From: CAYJPV01 sp964396055 | GTDB taxonomy: Bacteria > Acidobacteriota > Vicinamibacteria > Vicinamibacterales > JAKQTR01 | Assembly: GCA_964396055.1 (NCBI GenBank) | Contig: CAYNDV010000065.1 | Location: 1 to 24,646 of the forward strand | DNA length: 24,646 nucleotides | Direction: 5' to 3' | Part shown: piece after piece, positions 1-10,987 of the stretch | Position numbering within the stretch: position 1 is the first letter of the stretch | Layout of the letters: each line of letters starts with the position of its first letter | Made by a program: the position numbers and the translations under genes | The notes under the pieces: model-generated | Databases searched by the model: none | What the model saw: the letters and a program-made list of their open reading frames with translations, nothing else | What the model was told of the DNA's origin: nothing

Positions 1-14
1 AGCCCTGCACTACA

Positions 15-50
15 CCTAGCCTCTAGCCTCTAGCCTCTAGCCTCTAGCCT

Positions 51-55
<5 letters not shown>
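15..55. repeat. Heptamer tandem array CTCTAGC (left copy)
   Basis: Five perfect head-to-tail copies of CTCTAGC (21-55) follow a partial unit. The array ends in CTAGCTTCC, like the array at 2752-2807. The acnA stop codon (TAG on the minus strand, 51-53) lies inside the last unit, so the array begins exactly at the gene end. The array may extend left of the window, but the first bases (1-14) no longer show the unit. Every unit carries CTAG, a tetranucleotide that is generally rare in bacterial genomes. Confidence 0.9.
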
Positions 56-2735
<2,680 letters not shown>

Positions 2736-2751
2736 TACCCGGCCCCCCATC

Positions 2752-2807
2752 CTCTAGCCTCTAGCCTCTAGCCTCTAGCCTCTAGCCTCTAGCCTCTAGC
2801 TTCCAGC
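2752..2807. repeat. Heptamer tandem array CTCTAGC (right copy)
   Basis: Seven perfect copies of CTCTAGC (2752-2800) are followed by a degenerate unit TTCCAGC (2801-2807). The array fills most of the 74-bp gap between the stop of the barrel-like gene (2810) and the start of acnA (2735). It has the same unit, the same orientation and a similar end as the array at 15-55, so acnA sits between direct repeats. Confidence 0.92.
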
Positions 2808-2809
2808 TT

Positions 2810-3520
2810 CTACCGCCCCCAGCCCGTGAAGAACTCCACCCGCCACGCGAACCCGTTTCGCGATTCACGGCCCCAGTGAAACCCGCCGCCCGTGTGCTCG
2901 AGCCGGGCTTCGGCCGCCAGGCCCAGGCGCGACAGGCGCGACGCCGGCCTCCTGGCCAGCAGGTACCGCACGCCGCCGCCCGCGTGGATGACGCTGCCCG
3001 ACTCGATCAGCGTGTTGCCGTCGTGGGCCTGCCGCAGCAGCCCGCCGCTCACGGTCGCGTACGGCGTCGCGCGCCCCGACGCGAACCGCCAGCGGCCCAG
3101 GATGACGTCGGCACGGGCCTCGACCTGAGCCTGCAGCAGCGTCTCACCGGTAAACGGGTCCACGGAGGCGGCCTCGGCGTCCGATCCAATGTTGACGCGG
3201 ATGTCGGCCCGTCCGACGCTGCCCGTCACCCCCACGAGCAGCCACGGCGCCAGCCGGTAACTGAAGCGGGCGTCCACGCCCGGCGCCGGCGCCAGATCGG
3301 CCGAGACATCGAACCACGTGTACGGACTGCCGTTCAGGTTGGGCGTGAGGGCCGCGTCGCCACCGCCCAGCGCGGTGGCGGATGCCCCCGTGAGCGCCAC
3401 GGCCGCTTCGAAACGCGCGGCGGGCTGCAGCGGCACCGTGGGGGCCTGGGCCCGCGCGTCCGCACCCGACAGCATCGCGGCGGCGCACACCGCCGCGGCC
3501 AGCATCCGGGGTCCCGTCAT
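2810..3520 (-). CDS. Secreted protein, probably a small outer-membrane beta-barrel; function unknown
   Basis: 236 residues. The N-terminus has a signal peptide (residues 1-25, hydrophobic AAAVCAAAMLSG, likely cleavage after ARA). The rest is low in charge and alternates short amphipathic strands ending in polar turns, such as WLLVGVTGSVG, YATVSGGLL and HAGGGVRYLL. This is the style of outer-membrane barrel proteins, but I recognise no named family. The start ATG (3520) overlaps the stop of the metalloprotease gene by four bases (ATGA), which implies translational coupling. The C-terminus (EFFTGWGR) does not end on the aromatic residue typical of BAM substrates, so a periplasmic location is possible. 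The open frame continues upstream to about 4303, but that part is antisense-like noise over the metalloprotease gene. Confidence 0.75.
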   Translation of the reverse strand: MTGPRMLAAAVCAAAMLSGADARAQAPTVPLQPAARFEAAVALTGASATALGGGDAALTPNLNGSPYTWFDVSADLAPAPGVDARFSYRLAPWLLVGVTGSVGRADIRVNIGSDAEAASVDPFTGETLLQAQVEARADVILGRWRFASGRATPYATVSGGLLRQAHDGNTLIESGSVIHAGGGVRYLLARRPASRLSRLGLAAEARLEHTGGGFHWGRESRNGFAWRVEFFTGWGR

Positions 3521-4521
3521 TTCGGGGTCACCTTGATCTCGAACGGCCCAGCGTTCCCGCCCTTCGGCACCACCGCCAGCCGGTCGAGGTACGTCACCGC
3601 GAAGGCCAGGTCCACCACGCGGTCCTCGCCGAAAAAACTGTTGAGGTCGGCGTCGTCGAGCGGTTCGACGCGGACCACGTGGGCACCGGGGTCGAGGCCG
3701 GTGATGGCGAACTGTCCGTTGTCGCCCAGCGTGAAGTTGCCGACCAGCTTGCCGGTGGCGGGGTTGAACGCCACCACGTGGGCGCCGAACAGGGGCTGGC
3801 CGTTCTTCGTCACGCGCCCGGAGATGCTGCCCGTGCCCGATGCCTGCGATCCGTTCGCGTAGATGTCCGCGATGCCGGCGATGTCGTCGGCCCGCAGGCG
3901 CCGGCCCTCGATGCTGCCGGCCGAGAACGCGATGGGGAACATCGCCGACTCGGCCGCGATCACGCGGCGGCCGCCGCCGGGCCGCAACTCGGTCTCGCCC
4001 AGGGCCGAATGCCCGAGCCCGAGCAGGTGCCCGATCTCGTGCAGCGCGATCGACTCCAGGTCGAACCGGCCGGCTTCGCCGCCCTGGGCCGTGGACCACG
4101 GGAACGTGGTGTTGAAGAAGATGTCCGACTCGACAATCGCGCCGCTGGTCACGTCCACGACGTAGGTGGTGGCGCCCAGCACGCGGTCCATGTCGGGTTT
4201 GGCCAGGAAGCCGATGGTGGACACGCCGTCCTGCTCGAAGGGCTTGGAGCGAATCGTGCCGACGAATTCGAACGACAGGCGGGCCTGCTGCACGGCGGTC
4301 CACGCATCGAAGGCGCGGCGGACGGCGGTTTCGAAGCCCTGGACGTTCACGCCGGCCGGCACCTCGTCATTGAGGAAGTACCGCACCGGCATGCGCTCCC
4401 AGCGCAGGGTCACCTGCTGGCCGCCCACGCGCACGCCGTATTTCAGGTACCCCTCGACGCCGGCCCACGACAGGCAGGTCAACACGAACACGACCGCCGC
4501 GGCACGTCCCCTGCGGCGCAC
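3517..4521 (-). CDS. Secreted matrixin-family zinc metalloprotease with a carboxypeptidase-regulatory-like domain
   Basis: 334 residues. Residues 5-20 form a hydrophobic signal or anchor segment. The M10-type catalytic domain (about 35-225) carries HEIGHLLGLGH (161-171), which gives the three zinc histidines and the catalytic glutamate; a Met-turn candidate follows at M194 (SAMFPIAF). From about 230 to 290 comes a beta-sandwich of the carboxypeptidase-regulatory type (ISGRVTKNGQPLFGAHVVAF, then DNGQFAITGLDPGAHVVRV). No cysteine-switch propeptide is visible, so activation cannot be read from the sequence. The chosen start is GTG at 4521, one base after the stop of the upstream secreted-protein gene; starting at 4590 would overlap that gene by about 70 bp. 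It is coupled to the barrel-like gene downstream. It probably cleaves extracellular or periplasmic protein; the substrate is unknown. Confidence 0.87.
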   Translation of the reverse strand: MRRRGRAAAVVFVLTCLSWAGVEGYLKYGVRVGGQQVTLRWERMPVRYFLNDEVPAGVNVQGFETAVRRAFDAWTAVQQARLSFEFVGTIRSKPFEQDGVSTIGFLAKPDMDRVLGATTYVVDVTSGAIVESDIFFNTTFPWSTAQGGEAGRFDLESIALHEIGHLLGLGHSALGETELRPGGGRRVIAAESAMFPIAFSAGSIEGRRLRADDIAGIADIYANGSQASGTGSISGRVTKNGQPLFGAHVVAFNPATGKLVGNFTLGDNGQFAITGLDPGAHVVRVEPLDDADLNSFFGEDRVVDLAFAVTYLDRLAVVPKGGNAGPFEIKVTPK

Positions 4522-4522
4522 G

Positions 4523-5131
4523 TCAGTACCCCCCCGACTTACGCGCGGGCCCCGCCGCGTCCTGGCGCCCTGTGGCCCCGCGCCCGGCACCCGCCGCCAG
4601 CGCGCGGACGTCGGTCACGAAGGACGCGAGCGCCACGAACCGGCGATTCGCGTCGCCACGCGCCACGCGCACGGCCCGGTCGTCGCGCGCGAGAGGCGGC
4701 GACAGCACCATGGGGACCGCCGTGTCGCGGTCGCGGACGACGTGCAGGGCGCCCTGCGAGAAGCCGACGATCACCGGCACGCCGTCGGCCCCGGGCCGCA
4801 GGAACACCACGATTTCGTCGCCGCGTTCGAAGACCGGCGCGCCCACGACGACGGTGCGGTACCGCCCGATGGTCCCGCCCGGCACGCGGAACACCACCTC
4901 GGGCCCGCCGTCGCCCTTCAGGTACGCCGGCGCCGTCACGGTGACGAGGGTCTCGGTCTGACCGGCGGCGACCACGCCGCGCGCGTCGATCACGCGGCCG
5001 TAGACGACGAGCGTCGCCTGCGCCACCAGTTCCGACAAATCCATCGGGACGGTCACGGTGGCGGGAAGCCGGGCCTGGCCGCCGGTGAACAGCAGCGCAA
5101 GCACGACGCAGGCCAGGAAGGGGCGGCGCAT
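4523..5131 (-). CDS. Secreted protein of unknown function
   Basis: 202 residues from ATG 5131; a GTG at 5137 is also possible. A clear signal peptide (residues 1-20, FLACVVLALLFTGG) is followed by MDLSELVAQATLVVYGRVIDARG, then a small beta-rich region (AYLKGDGGPEVVFRVPGG, GDEIVVFLRPG). The tail after about 150 is rich in Arg and Ala. I do not recognise a named family. The pattern 'LV..A.LVV.GRV' followed by a beta-barrel-like core is one I associate with secreted proteins encoded beside matrixin-type proteases, but that is impression, not a search. It starts about 9 bp after the lpxB stop and ends 1 bp before the metalloprotease start, so it is an operon member. It could be an inhibitor, propeptide-like partner or substrate of the protease. 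Confidence 0.75.
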   Translation of the reverse strand: MRRPFLACVVLALLFTGGQARLPATVTVPMDLSELVAQATLVVYGRVIDARGVVAAGQTETLVTVTAPAYLKGDGGPEVVFRVPGGTIGRYRTVVVGAPVFERGDEIVVFLRPGADGVPVIVGFSQGALHVVRDRDTAVPMVLSPPLARDDRAVRVARGDANRRFVALASFVTDVRALAAGAGRGATGRQDAAGPARKSGGY

Positions 5132-5140
5132 CGTCACAGT

Positions 5141-6295
5141 CTACAACGGCTGCCGGCTGGAACCCCGCGCGCAGATTTCGAGGACGTGCTCCGCCGCGCG
5201 GCGGCTCGCGCCGGGTTCGCCGAGCTTTGCCCGGACCGCCGCCAGTTGCGCCCGCATCCGGCCGGCGCGGTCCCCGTCGCGCAGCAGCGCCACGGCCTCG
5301 CGTGCCACCGCCTCCGGGGTGAACCCGTCCTGGATCAGCTCGGGTGCCACCGGCTCGCCGGCCACGAGGTTCACCATGCCGTAGGTGGACACGTGCACGA
5401 ACCGGCGGCCGAGGTGGTACGACAGCGGCGCGAGACGGTAGACGATCACCATCGGCGTGCCGTGAAGGGCCGTCTGCACGGTGGCGGTGCCGGAGGCCGT
5501 CACCACCACGTCCGACACCGACAGCACGTCGTCGGCGCGCGCGGTCAGCGTCGCCGCGGGGATGTCGCCGCCGCGCGGCACGCCGGCAAACAGCGCGTCG
5601 GGCAGGTTCGGCGCCCGGGCCACCAGGAACTGCGCGTGGGGCACGGCCCGGCGGATGAGCGGCATCGCGTCGACCAGCGTCGGCAGGATCGCCGTCAGCT
5701 CGTTCGGCCGGCTGCCGGGCAGCAACGCGACGGTCGGCGCGTCCGGACGCAGGCCGCACGACGACAGGACCGCGGCGCGGTCGGCCGGGGGCGGCACGAG
5801 ATCGACGAGCGGGTGGCCGACGAAGTCCACCGGCACGCCGTGCCGCGCGAAGAACGCGGGCTCGAAGGGGAAGATGACCAGGGCCTTGTCTGCCAGCGCC
5901 TTGAGGGTGCGCACGCGGCCCGTGCGCCACGCCCAGAGCTGCGGGCACACGTAATAGACGACGGGCACGCCCAGGCGTTTCGCGTCGGCCGCCAGCCGGA
6001 AATTGAAGTCCGGGAAGTCGATCACGACCAGGGCGTCCGGGCGTTCGGCGGCCATCTGCGCCACCAGCGCGCGGCGCATCCGGAACGCGCGCGGCAGCAC
6101 GCGGAGCGCCTCGACGAGGCCCGTCACGGTCAGGCCGCGGTAGTCGCCCACCAGGTCCGCGCCGGCGGCCCTGAGCCGGTCCCCGCCGAAGCCGAGGAGG
6201 CGGACGCCGGGCGACAGGCGCTGCAGTTCCTGTGCGAGCGCGCCGGCGTACAGATCGCCGGACGCCTCGCCGCACGAGATCATGACGGTCGGCAT
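5141..6295 (-). CDS. lpxB: Lipid-A-disaccharide synthase
   Basis: Joins UDP-2,3-diacylglucosamine and lipid X to form the tetra-acyl disaccharide of lipid A; peripheral inner-membrane GT19 glycosyltransferase. The 384-residue product is full length. It begins with MPTVMISCGEASGDLYAG, the family signature. Later it shows PDALVVIDFPDFNFRLA, VYYVCPQLWAWR, the UDP-binding LLPGSRPNELTAI and TASGTATVQTALHGTPMVIVYR. The start ATG at 6295 gives the standard N-terminus; the frame stays open to 6973 but the extra part overlaps the M16 gene. It lies 8 bp after that gene. Gene order here is unusual, because lpxB is separated from lpxD by two M16 proteins rather than linked to lpxA/fabZ. Confidence 0.96.
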   Translation of the reverse strand: MPTVMISCGEASGDLYAGALAQELQRLSPGVRLLGFGGDRLRAAGADLVGDYRGLTVTGLVEALRVLPRAFRMRRALVAQMAAERPDALVVIDFPDFNFRLAADAKRLGVPVVYYVCPQLWAWRTGRVRTLKALADKALVIFPFEPAFFARHGVPVDFVGHPLVDLVPPPADRAAVLSSCGLRPDAPTVALLPGSRPNELTAILPTLVDAMPLIRRAVPHAQFLVARAPNLPDALFAGVPRGGDIPAATLTARADDVLSVSDVVVTASGTATVQTALHGTPMVIVYRLAPLSYHLGRRFVHVSTYGMVNLVAGEPVAPELIQDGFTPEAVAREAVALLRDGDRAGRMRAQLAAVRAKLGEPGASRRAAEHVLEICARGSSRQPL

Positions 6296-6303
6296 CGGCG
6301 CGA

Positions 6304-8508
6304 CTACCTGGGCTTTCGGAACGTATCCGGCTCCACCGGCACGTTGAGCTTGAGTTCGGTGACCGTGCGCTCCAGCATCGGCGCGTTCTCGCGGCGGGTC
6401 ACGGCCACGAACGGAAACCAGATGCCGGCCACGCGGCGGAAGTCCGAGAACTCCTCGGTGACGTCCTCGACGCCCGCCGGACCGGGCGAGCGGTAACTCA
6501 GGCGCGCCAGCCGGCCCGTGGCGGCATCCACGGCGAGGCGAACGACCGGCAGGTCGGGACTCCACAACTCCACGACGCTGAGCGGGTGCCCGCCGGCCGC
6601 CGTCTCGTCGGTCGCGCGCCGGCCCGACAGCTTGTTGTCGAGCACCGCCACGTACAGGGCCAGCCAGTCGCGCCTCACGCTCTGGCCGAACTCGCGCGCC
6701 ATGGCGTCGGGTGCGTCGCGGGCGCCCCGCGCGTCCCACAGCCAGGCGTGCCCGGCGTCGTAGGCCTGGACGAGGGCGCCCCCCTCGGCCTTCACGTCGA
6801 CGCGGAACCGATCGGGGTACTGGATCAACGTCTTGGTCTGCGCCTTCAGCGGCCCTCGGGGCGTGAACAGCACGGTGTCGGCGAGGGCCGAGACGGTCGC
6901 CACCTCCCGCAGGGCGGCTTCGCCGCCGGCGGCCCGCACGGCCAGGCTGACGACCTGCTGCGCCGCCTCCCACTCGCCACGCGACGAGAGCATCGTGCCC
7001 CCGGCCACGGGCGCCATGGCCGCGGCCGTCGACGACGGCCGCCGCAGGCTCGGCGCGCTGAGGTCGAGTTCCTTCACCGGTACGACTTCGGGGTCCCTGA
7101 TCCCGACGCTGCGCAGCAGCGGCACGAAGAAGCCGGCATCGCCGACCAGGACGATCGACAGGCGATCGGGGCGCAGGTGTTCGCGCGTCACCCGGCTGAT
7201 GTCGTCGCGTGTCACGGCGCCCACCAGTTCGCGGTGCCGCTCGATCTCCTCGAGCGGCACGCCGTGGTAGAGCGCCGTGAGCACCCGCGTGGAGATCGCG
7301 CCCGGCGTCTCGAGCCCCAGCGGGAAGCTCCCGGCCACGTACGCCCTGGCGCCCCCGAGTTCACGTTCGTCCACGGCCTCGCGCTGGATCTTGAAGAACT
7401 CGTCGATCATCACCCGCAGCGCTTCGGCCGTGGCCGGGGAGCGGGTGTCGGTTTCGGCCCGCAGGATCCCGGTCTGCCGGAAGGCTTCCAGGTCCGCGGA
7501 CGCGCCGTAGGTCAGGCCCCGCGACGTGCGCAGCACCTGCTGCAGGCGGTTGCCCCCCTCCCCGCCCAGGATGCGGACGGCAAGGTCCAGGGGAATGTAA
7601 TCCCTGTGCTTGCGCGGGATGGCCAGGTGGCCGACGCGAATCTCCGTCTGCACCGATCCCGGCACGTCGACGACGACCACCCGGCGCGTAGCGGGCGGCA
7701 GGTCGGTCTGAACGGGCACGACGGGCTCCGCCGGCTCCCAGGATCCGAAGACCCGCTCGGCGGCCGCGAAGGCCGCGTCGGCGGCCACGTCGCCGACCAT
7801 GGCGAGGATCGCGTTGCCGGGCGTGTAGTACGCGCGGTGGAACGCCACGAGGTCGTCGCGCGTAATGCGGCCAATCGTATCGGGCGTCCCGTCGCCGGGC
7901 TGGCCATACGGGTGGAAGCCGAACACCAGTCGGTCGAACACCACCGACGCGAGGTAATCCGGGTCCTCGTAACTGACCTTCAGGGCCGACCGCAGCTGCT
8001 GGCGCTGGCGCTCGAGTTCCTCGGCCGCGAACACCGGGTGGCGGATCACGTCCGACAGCAGGTCGAGGCCGAAGGCCACGCCGTCGGCCATGACCGTGAC
8101 CTGCCCGAACGACACGTCCGTGCCGGTGAGCACCGTCAACTCGGCGCCGGCCGTGTCCACGGCGTCGGCAATCTCGTGCGCCGACCGCGTGGCCGTCCCC
8201 TGGTCGAGGAGCGAGGACACGAGGTTCGCCACGCCGGCCTTGCTGGCCGGGTCCTGGGCGCTGCCGGCCTGGACGAGCATCTGCAGGCTCACCACCGGCT
8301 GCTCCGCGTGCTGCACGACCACGACGCGCAGGCCGTTCGCCAGGGTCCGGACGGCGTACGGCGGAAACGCGAACGGCCGGGGCGTGAGGGGCTTCGGCGC
8401 CCGCTCCGAGGGCCAGTCGCGCACCTGCGCGGCGGCGGGCCCGGCCCATGCCAGCCAGCACATCCCCATCGCCGACACGAACGCGACGACGCGCCGGGCG
8501 TGCGTCAT
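6304..8508 (-). CDS. M16-family protein lacking the zinc motif, with an extra C-terminal lipoprotein-sorting-like domain
   Basis: 734 residues with a signal peptide (1-27, ending PAAAQ). Two M16 half-domains span about 50-470. Where active members have HxxEH, this protein has N-L-V-S-S (95-99), so it cannot bind the catalytic zinc. The Arg/Tyr pair typical of the second M16 half is present (LRTSRGLTYGA, about 327-336). A further domain (about 515-734) contains TVLFTPRGPLKAQTKTLIQ, PDRFRVDV and FRRVAGIWFPF, which resembles LolA/outer-membrane lipoprotein carrier folds; that assignment is by eye. The gene overlaps the catalytic M16 gene by four bases. Paired active/inactive M16 subunits forming a heterodimer are well known, so this is probably the non-catalytic partner, acting in the periplasm. 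Confidence 0.88.
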   Translation of the reverse strand: MTHARRVVAFVSAMGMCWLAWAGPAAAQVRDWPSERAPKPLTPRPFAFPPYAVRTLANGLRVVVVQHAEQPVVSLQMLVQAGSAQDPASKAGVANLVSSLLDQGTATRSAHEIADAVDTAGAELTVLTGTDVSFGQVTVMADGVAFGLDLLSDVIRHPVFAAEELERQRQQLRSALKVSYEDPDYLASVVFDRLVFGFHPYGQPGDGTPDTIGRITRDDLVAFHRAYYTPGNAILAMVGDVAADAAFAAAERVFGSWEPAEPVVPVQTDLPPATRRVVVVDVPGSVQTEIRVGHLAIPRKHRDYIPLDLAVRILGGEGGNRLQQVLRTSRGLTYGASADLEAFRQTGILRAETDTRSPATAEALRVMIDEFFKIQREAVDERELGGARAYVAGSFPLGLETPGAISTRVLTALYHGVPLEEIERHRELVGAVTRDDISRVTREHLRPDRLSIVLVGDAGFFVPLLRSVGIRDPEVVPVKELDLSAPSLRRPSSTAAAMAPVAGGTMLSSRGEWEAAQQVVSLAVRAAGGEAALREVATVSALADTVLFTPRGPLKAQTKTLIQYPDRFRVDVKAEGGALVQAYDAGHAWLWDARGARDAPDAMAREFGQSVRRDWLALYVAVLDNKLSGRRATDETAAGGHPLSVVELWSPDLPVVRLAVDAATGRLARLSYRSPGPAGVEDVTEEFSDFRRVAGIWFPFVAVTRRENAPMLERTVTELKLNVPVEPDTFRKPR

Positions 8509-9881
8509 TTCGTGTCTCCCTTGAGCGCCTTCGGCCGGACGGCGATCACGAGGCGGGTCGTCGGGTTGAAGTACGTCCGGGCCACACGCTGGATGTCGGC
8601 CGCCGTCAGCCGCTGGAACTGGTCGAACTCGCTGTCGGCCGTCGCCGCGTCGCCGTGCAGCACCACCGCGTGGGCCAGGGCCGACGCTTTCTGCTGCACC
8701 GTCGTGCGCCCGACGATGTAGTCGCGGGCGATCTGGTTCTTCGCCCGCGTCAGCTCCCGCTCCGACACCGGCGCGTCACGCAGGCGGTCGAGTTCGGCCG
8801 AGAGCAGTTCTTCGGCTTCCTCGATGGTGTGTCCGGGCTGCACCACCGCCACCGCGAAGAACAGGTTCGGGTGCTCCACCAGGTTGCCCCCGCCGAACGC
8901 CGCCAGGGCGACGCCCGTCTCGTACACGAGCCGGCGGTAGATGCGGGAACTCTGGCCGTCGGACAGGATCTTCGAGGCGGCGTGCAGCGCGTACGAATCG
9001 GGATGCCCGTCCTGGATCACATGGTGGGCCACCACGACGACCGGCAGGGGCCACGCCTCCTCCACCGTCGCGCGCCGCGGCGCGGTCACCGGCGGCTCGG
9101 CGGGGATGTCGCGCGGCACCGGCCGGCCGCGCGGCACCCGCCCGACGTAGGTCGTCACGAGGTCGATGACCTCGCTGGCGTTCACGTCGCCGGCAATGGC
9201 CACGGTGGCGTTGTTGGGAACGTAGTACGTCCGGAAGAAGCCGCGCACGTCCTCCAGGGTCGCCGCCTCGAGGTCCGCCATGCGGCCAATCGGCTGGTGC
9301 TTGTAGGGGTGCACCGTGAACGCCTGGTCGTGGATGATCTCGGGCAGCCGGCCGTAGGGCTGGTTCTCGAGGCGCATGCGCCGCTCTTCTTTCACCACCT
9401 CGCGTTCGCGCTCGAACGCCTGGCGGTCGAACCGCAGCGACGCCATGCGGTCCGCCTCGAGCCACAGCACGAGGGGGAGCTGGTGCGACGGCACGGTGCT
9501 CCAGTACACCGTCACGTCCTCGGTGGTGTAGGCGTTGCTCTGCCCGCCGATGGCGGAGATGAGCGACGTGTGCTCGTCGGGCTGCACGTTCTTCGACCCC
9601 TTGAACATCAGGTGTTCGAAGAAGTGCGCAAAGCCCGTCCGCCCGGGCCGTTCGTCCTTCGATCCCACGTGGTACCAGATCTGGACGTTGACGATGGGCG
9701 CGGAGTGATCCTCGTGGACCACCACCCGCAGGCCGTTGGGCAGCGTGGCGGAGGTGAGGGACAGCGCCGGCGGGCGGCTGGCCGCCAGCGCGGCCGCGGA
9801 GAGCAGCAGCGCCGCCAGCACGACGGCCCCGGCGGGGCGCGTCACGCGCCGCAGGGAAGCCGCCGGCAACGGGAAGACCAT
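8505..9881 (-). CDS. Secreted M16-family zinc metallopeptidase (catalytic subunit)
   Basis: 458 residues with a signal peptide or anchor (about 17-34). The M16 zinc motif H-F-F-E-H lies at 86-90 and the third ligand is expected in the EREVVKEERRMR segment (E165 or E166), about 76 residues later, as in mitochondrial-processing-peptidase-like enzymes. The second half-domain carries the Arg/Tyr substrate pair (ILSDGQSSRIYRRLVYE). It likely degrades or processes peptides in the periplasm with the following inactive M16 protein, whose start overlaps its stop (ATGA). The start ATG at 9881 gives a normal signal peptide. It lies 35 bp after lpxD. Homologues are annotated as processing protease or PqqL/YmxG-like; the precise substrate cannot be told. 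Confidence 0.93.
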   Translation of the reverse strand: MVFPLPAASLRRVTRPAGAVVLAALLLSAAALAASRPPALSLTSATLPNGLRVVVHEDHSAPIVNVQIWYHVGSKDERPGRTGFAHFFEHLMFKGSKNVQPDEHTSLISAIGGQSNAYTTEDVTVYWSTVPSHQLPLVLWLEADRMASLRFDRQAFEREREVVKEERRMRLENQPYGRLPEIIHDQAFTVHPYKHQPIGRMADLEAATLEDVRGFFRTYYVPNNATVAIAGDVNASEVIDLVTTYVGRVPRGRPVPRDIPAEPPVTAPRRATVEEAWPLPVVVVAHHVIQDGHPDSYALHAASKILSDGQSSRIYRRLVYETGVALAAFGGGNLVEHPNLFFAVAVVQPGHTIEEAEELLSAELDRLRDAPVSERELTRAKNQIARDYIVGRTTVQQKASALAHAVVLHGDAATADSEFDQFQRLTAADIQRVARTYFNPTTRLVIAVRPKALKGDTK

Positions 9882-9916
9882 GCCTGATTATGGCACGGGG
9901 GCCCGGGGCGGGCGCA

Positions 9917-10963
9917 TCATCCGTCGGACGGTTCCGGGCCGAGCCGCGCTTCGAGGTCGGCGAGCCGCCGCTCGAGGTCGGCCACGGATCGTTTCAGATC
10001 CGGCAGGCGCTTGAAGACCGCCGAGGCCTTCAGCCAGTCGCGGTTGTCGATCGCCGGGTACCCGGACACGAAGGACCCGTCGGGCAGCGAGTTGGGAATG
10101 CCGGTCTGGGCCGTGGCCCGCGTGCCGGCGCCGACGTGCAGGTGGCCCGCCACGCCCACCTGGCCCGCGAGGATGACGGCATCGCCGATCGTGGTGCTGC
10201 CGGCGACGCCCACCTGCGACACCAGCATCACGTTGCGGCCGACGCGCACGCCGTGCGCCACCTGGACGAGGTTGTCGATCTTGGTGCCGGCGCCAATGCG
10301 CGTCTCGCCCACCGCCGGGCGGTCGATGGCCGCGTTGGCGCCGATCTCCACATCGTCTTCGATGACCACCGTCGCGATCTGCGGGATCTTCTGGTACGAC
10401 CCGTCGCGGCGCGGCGCGTAGCCGTAGCCGTCGCTGCCGACGACCGCGCCGTTCTGCAGGATCACGCGGTGCCCCAGCACGCACCGCTCGCGAATCGACG
10501 CGTGCGGGTAGATCAGGCAGTCGTCGCCGAGGACCGCGCCGGCCATGACGACGGCGTGGGTGTGGATGACGCACCGCGCGCCGATCTGCGCGCCCGGGCC
10601 GACGTAGGCGAACGGCCCCACGTGGACCTCCGGGCCGACCACCGCCGAGGCGTCCACCGACGCGAGGGGCGACACGCCGGGGCCGGGCCGGTCCTTCGGC
10701 GCGAAGAGGGTGACGGCCTGGGCGAAGGCCAGGTAGGGATCGGCCGCCCGGATGATCGCGCACGGCGCCGACGCGAGGTCGGCGCCGGCGATGACGGCCG
10801 CGGCGCGCGTCGCCGCCACCTGGCCCGCGTACTTCCTGTTGGCCAGGAAGGCCACGTCACCGGGCCCGGCGTCCTCGAGCGTCGCCACGCCCCGCACCTC
10901 GACGCCGCCGTCGCCTTCGAGTTCGCCGCCGATCCGACCCGCCAGTTCCTGCAGTGTCACCAC
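9917..10963 (-). CDS. lpxD: UDP-3-O-acylglucosamine N-acyltransferase
   Basis: Adds the N-linked 3-hydroxyacyl chain from acyl-ACP to UDP-3-O-acylglucosamine in lipid A synthesis; cytoplasmic homotrimer. The 348-residue product has the N-terminal uridine-binding domain (VRGVATLEDAGPGDVAFLAN, 23-42), a left-handed beta-helix of hexapeptide repeats (about 100-320) and a C-terminal charged helix (FKRLPDLKRSVADLERRLADL) typical of the trimer. The catalytic histidine is H237 in NLVQVAHGV, matching E. coli H239. The start is GTG at 10963 (or the adjacent GTG at 10960), preceded by GGAGGG. It follows the Mit_KHE1-like gene by 24 bp and probably shares its transcript. Confidence 0.96.
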   Translation of the reverse strand: MVTLQELAGRIGGELEGDGGVEVRGVATLEDAGPGDVAFLANRKYAGQVAATRAAAVIAGADLASAPCAIIRAADPYLAFAQAVTLFAPKDRPGPGVSPLASVDASAVVGPEVHVGPFAYVGPGAQIGARCVIHTHAVVMAGAVLGDDCLIYPHASIRERCVLGHRVILQNGAVVGSDGYGYAPRRDGSYQKIPQIATVVIEDDVEIGANAAIDRPAVGETRIGAGTKIDNLVQVAHGVRVGRNVMLVSQVGVAGSTTIGDAVILAGQVGVAGHLHVGAGTRATAQTGIPNSLPDGSFVSGYPAIDNRDWLKASAVFKRLPDLKRSVADLERRLADLEARLGPEPSDG

Positions 10964-10987
10964 GCCCTCCGTCTGCCAGCCGGGTCT

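Noticed and set aside
3521..4303. Apparent 497-residue protein reading into the barrel-like gene, suggesting a fusion or frameshift
   Set aside because: Only the part from 3520 down has a signal peptide and sensible composition; the upstream part is out of frame with the metalloprotease and looks like noise.
4166..6496. A 776-codon plus-strand open frame over lpxB and the secreted-protein genes
   Set aside because: Antisense to lpxB and neighbours with Arg/His-rich filler composition; a GC-driven shadow.
6586..9887. Two long plus-strand frames over the M16 genes
   Set aside because: Antisense shadows of the M16 peptidase genes, which have clear motifs and signal peptides on the other strand.
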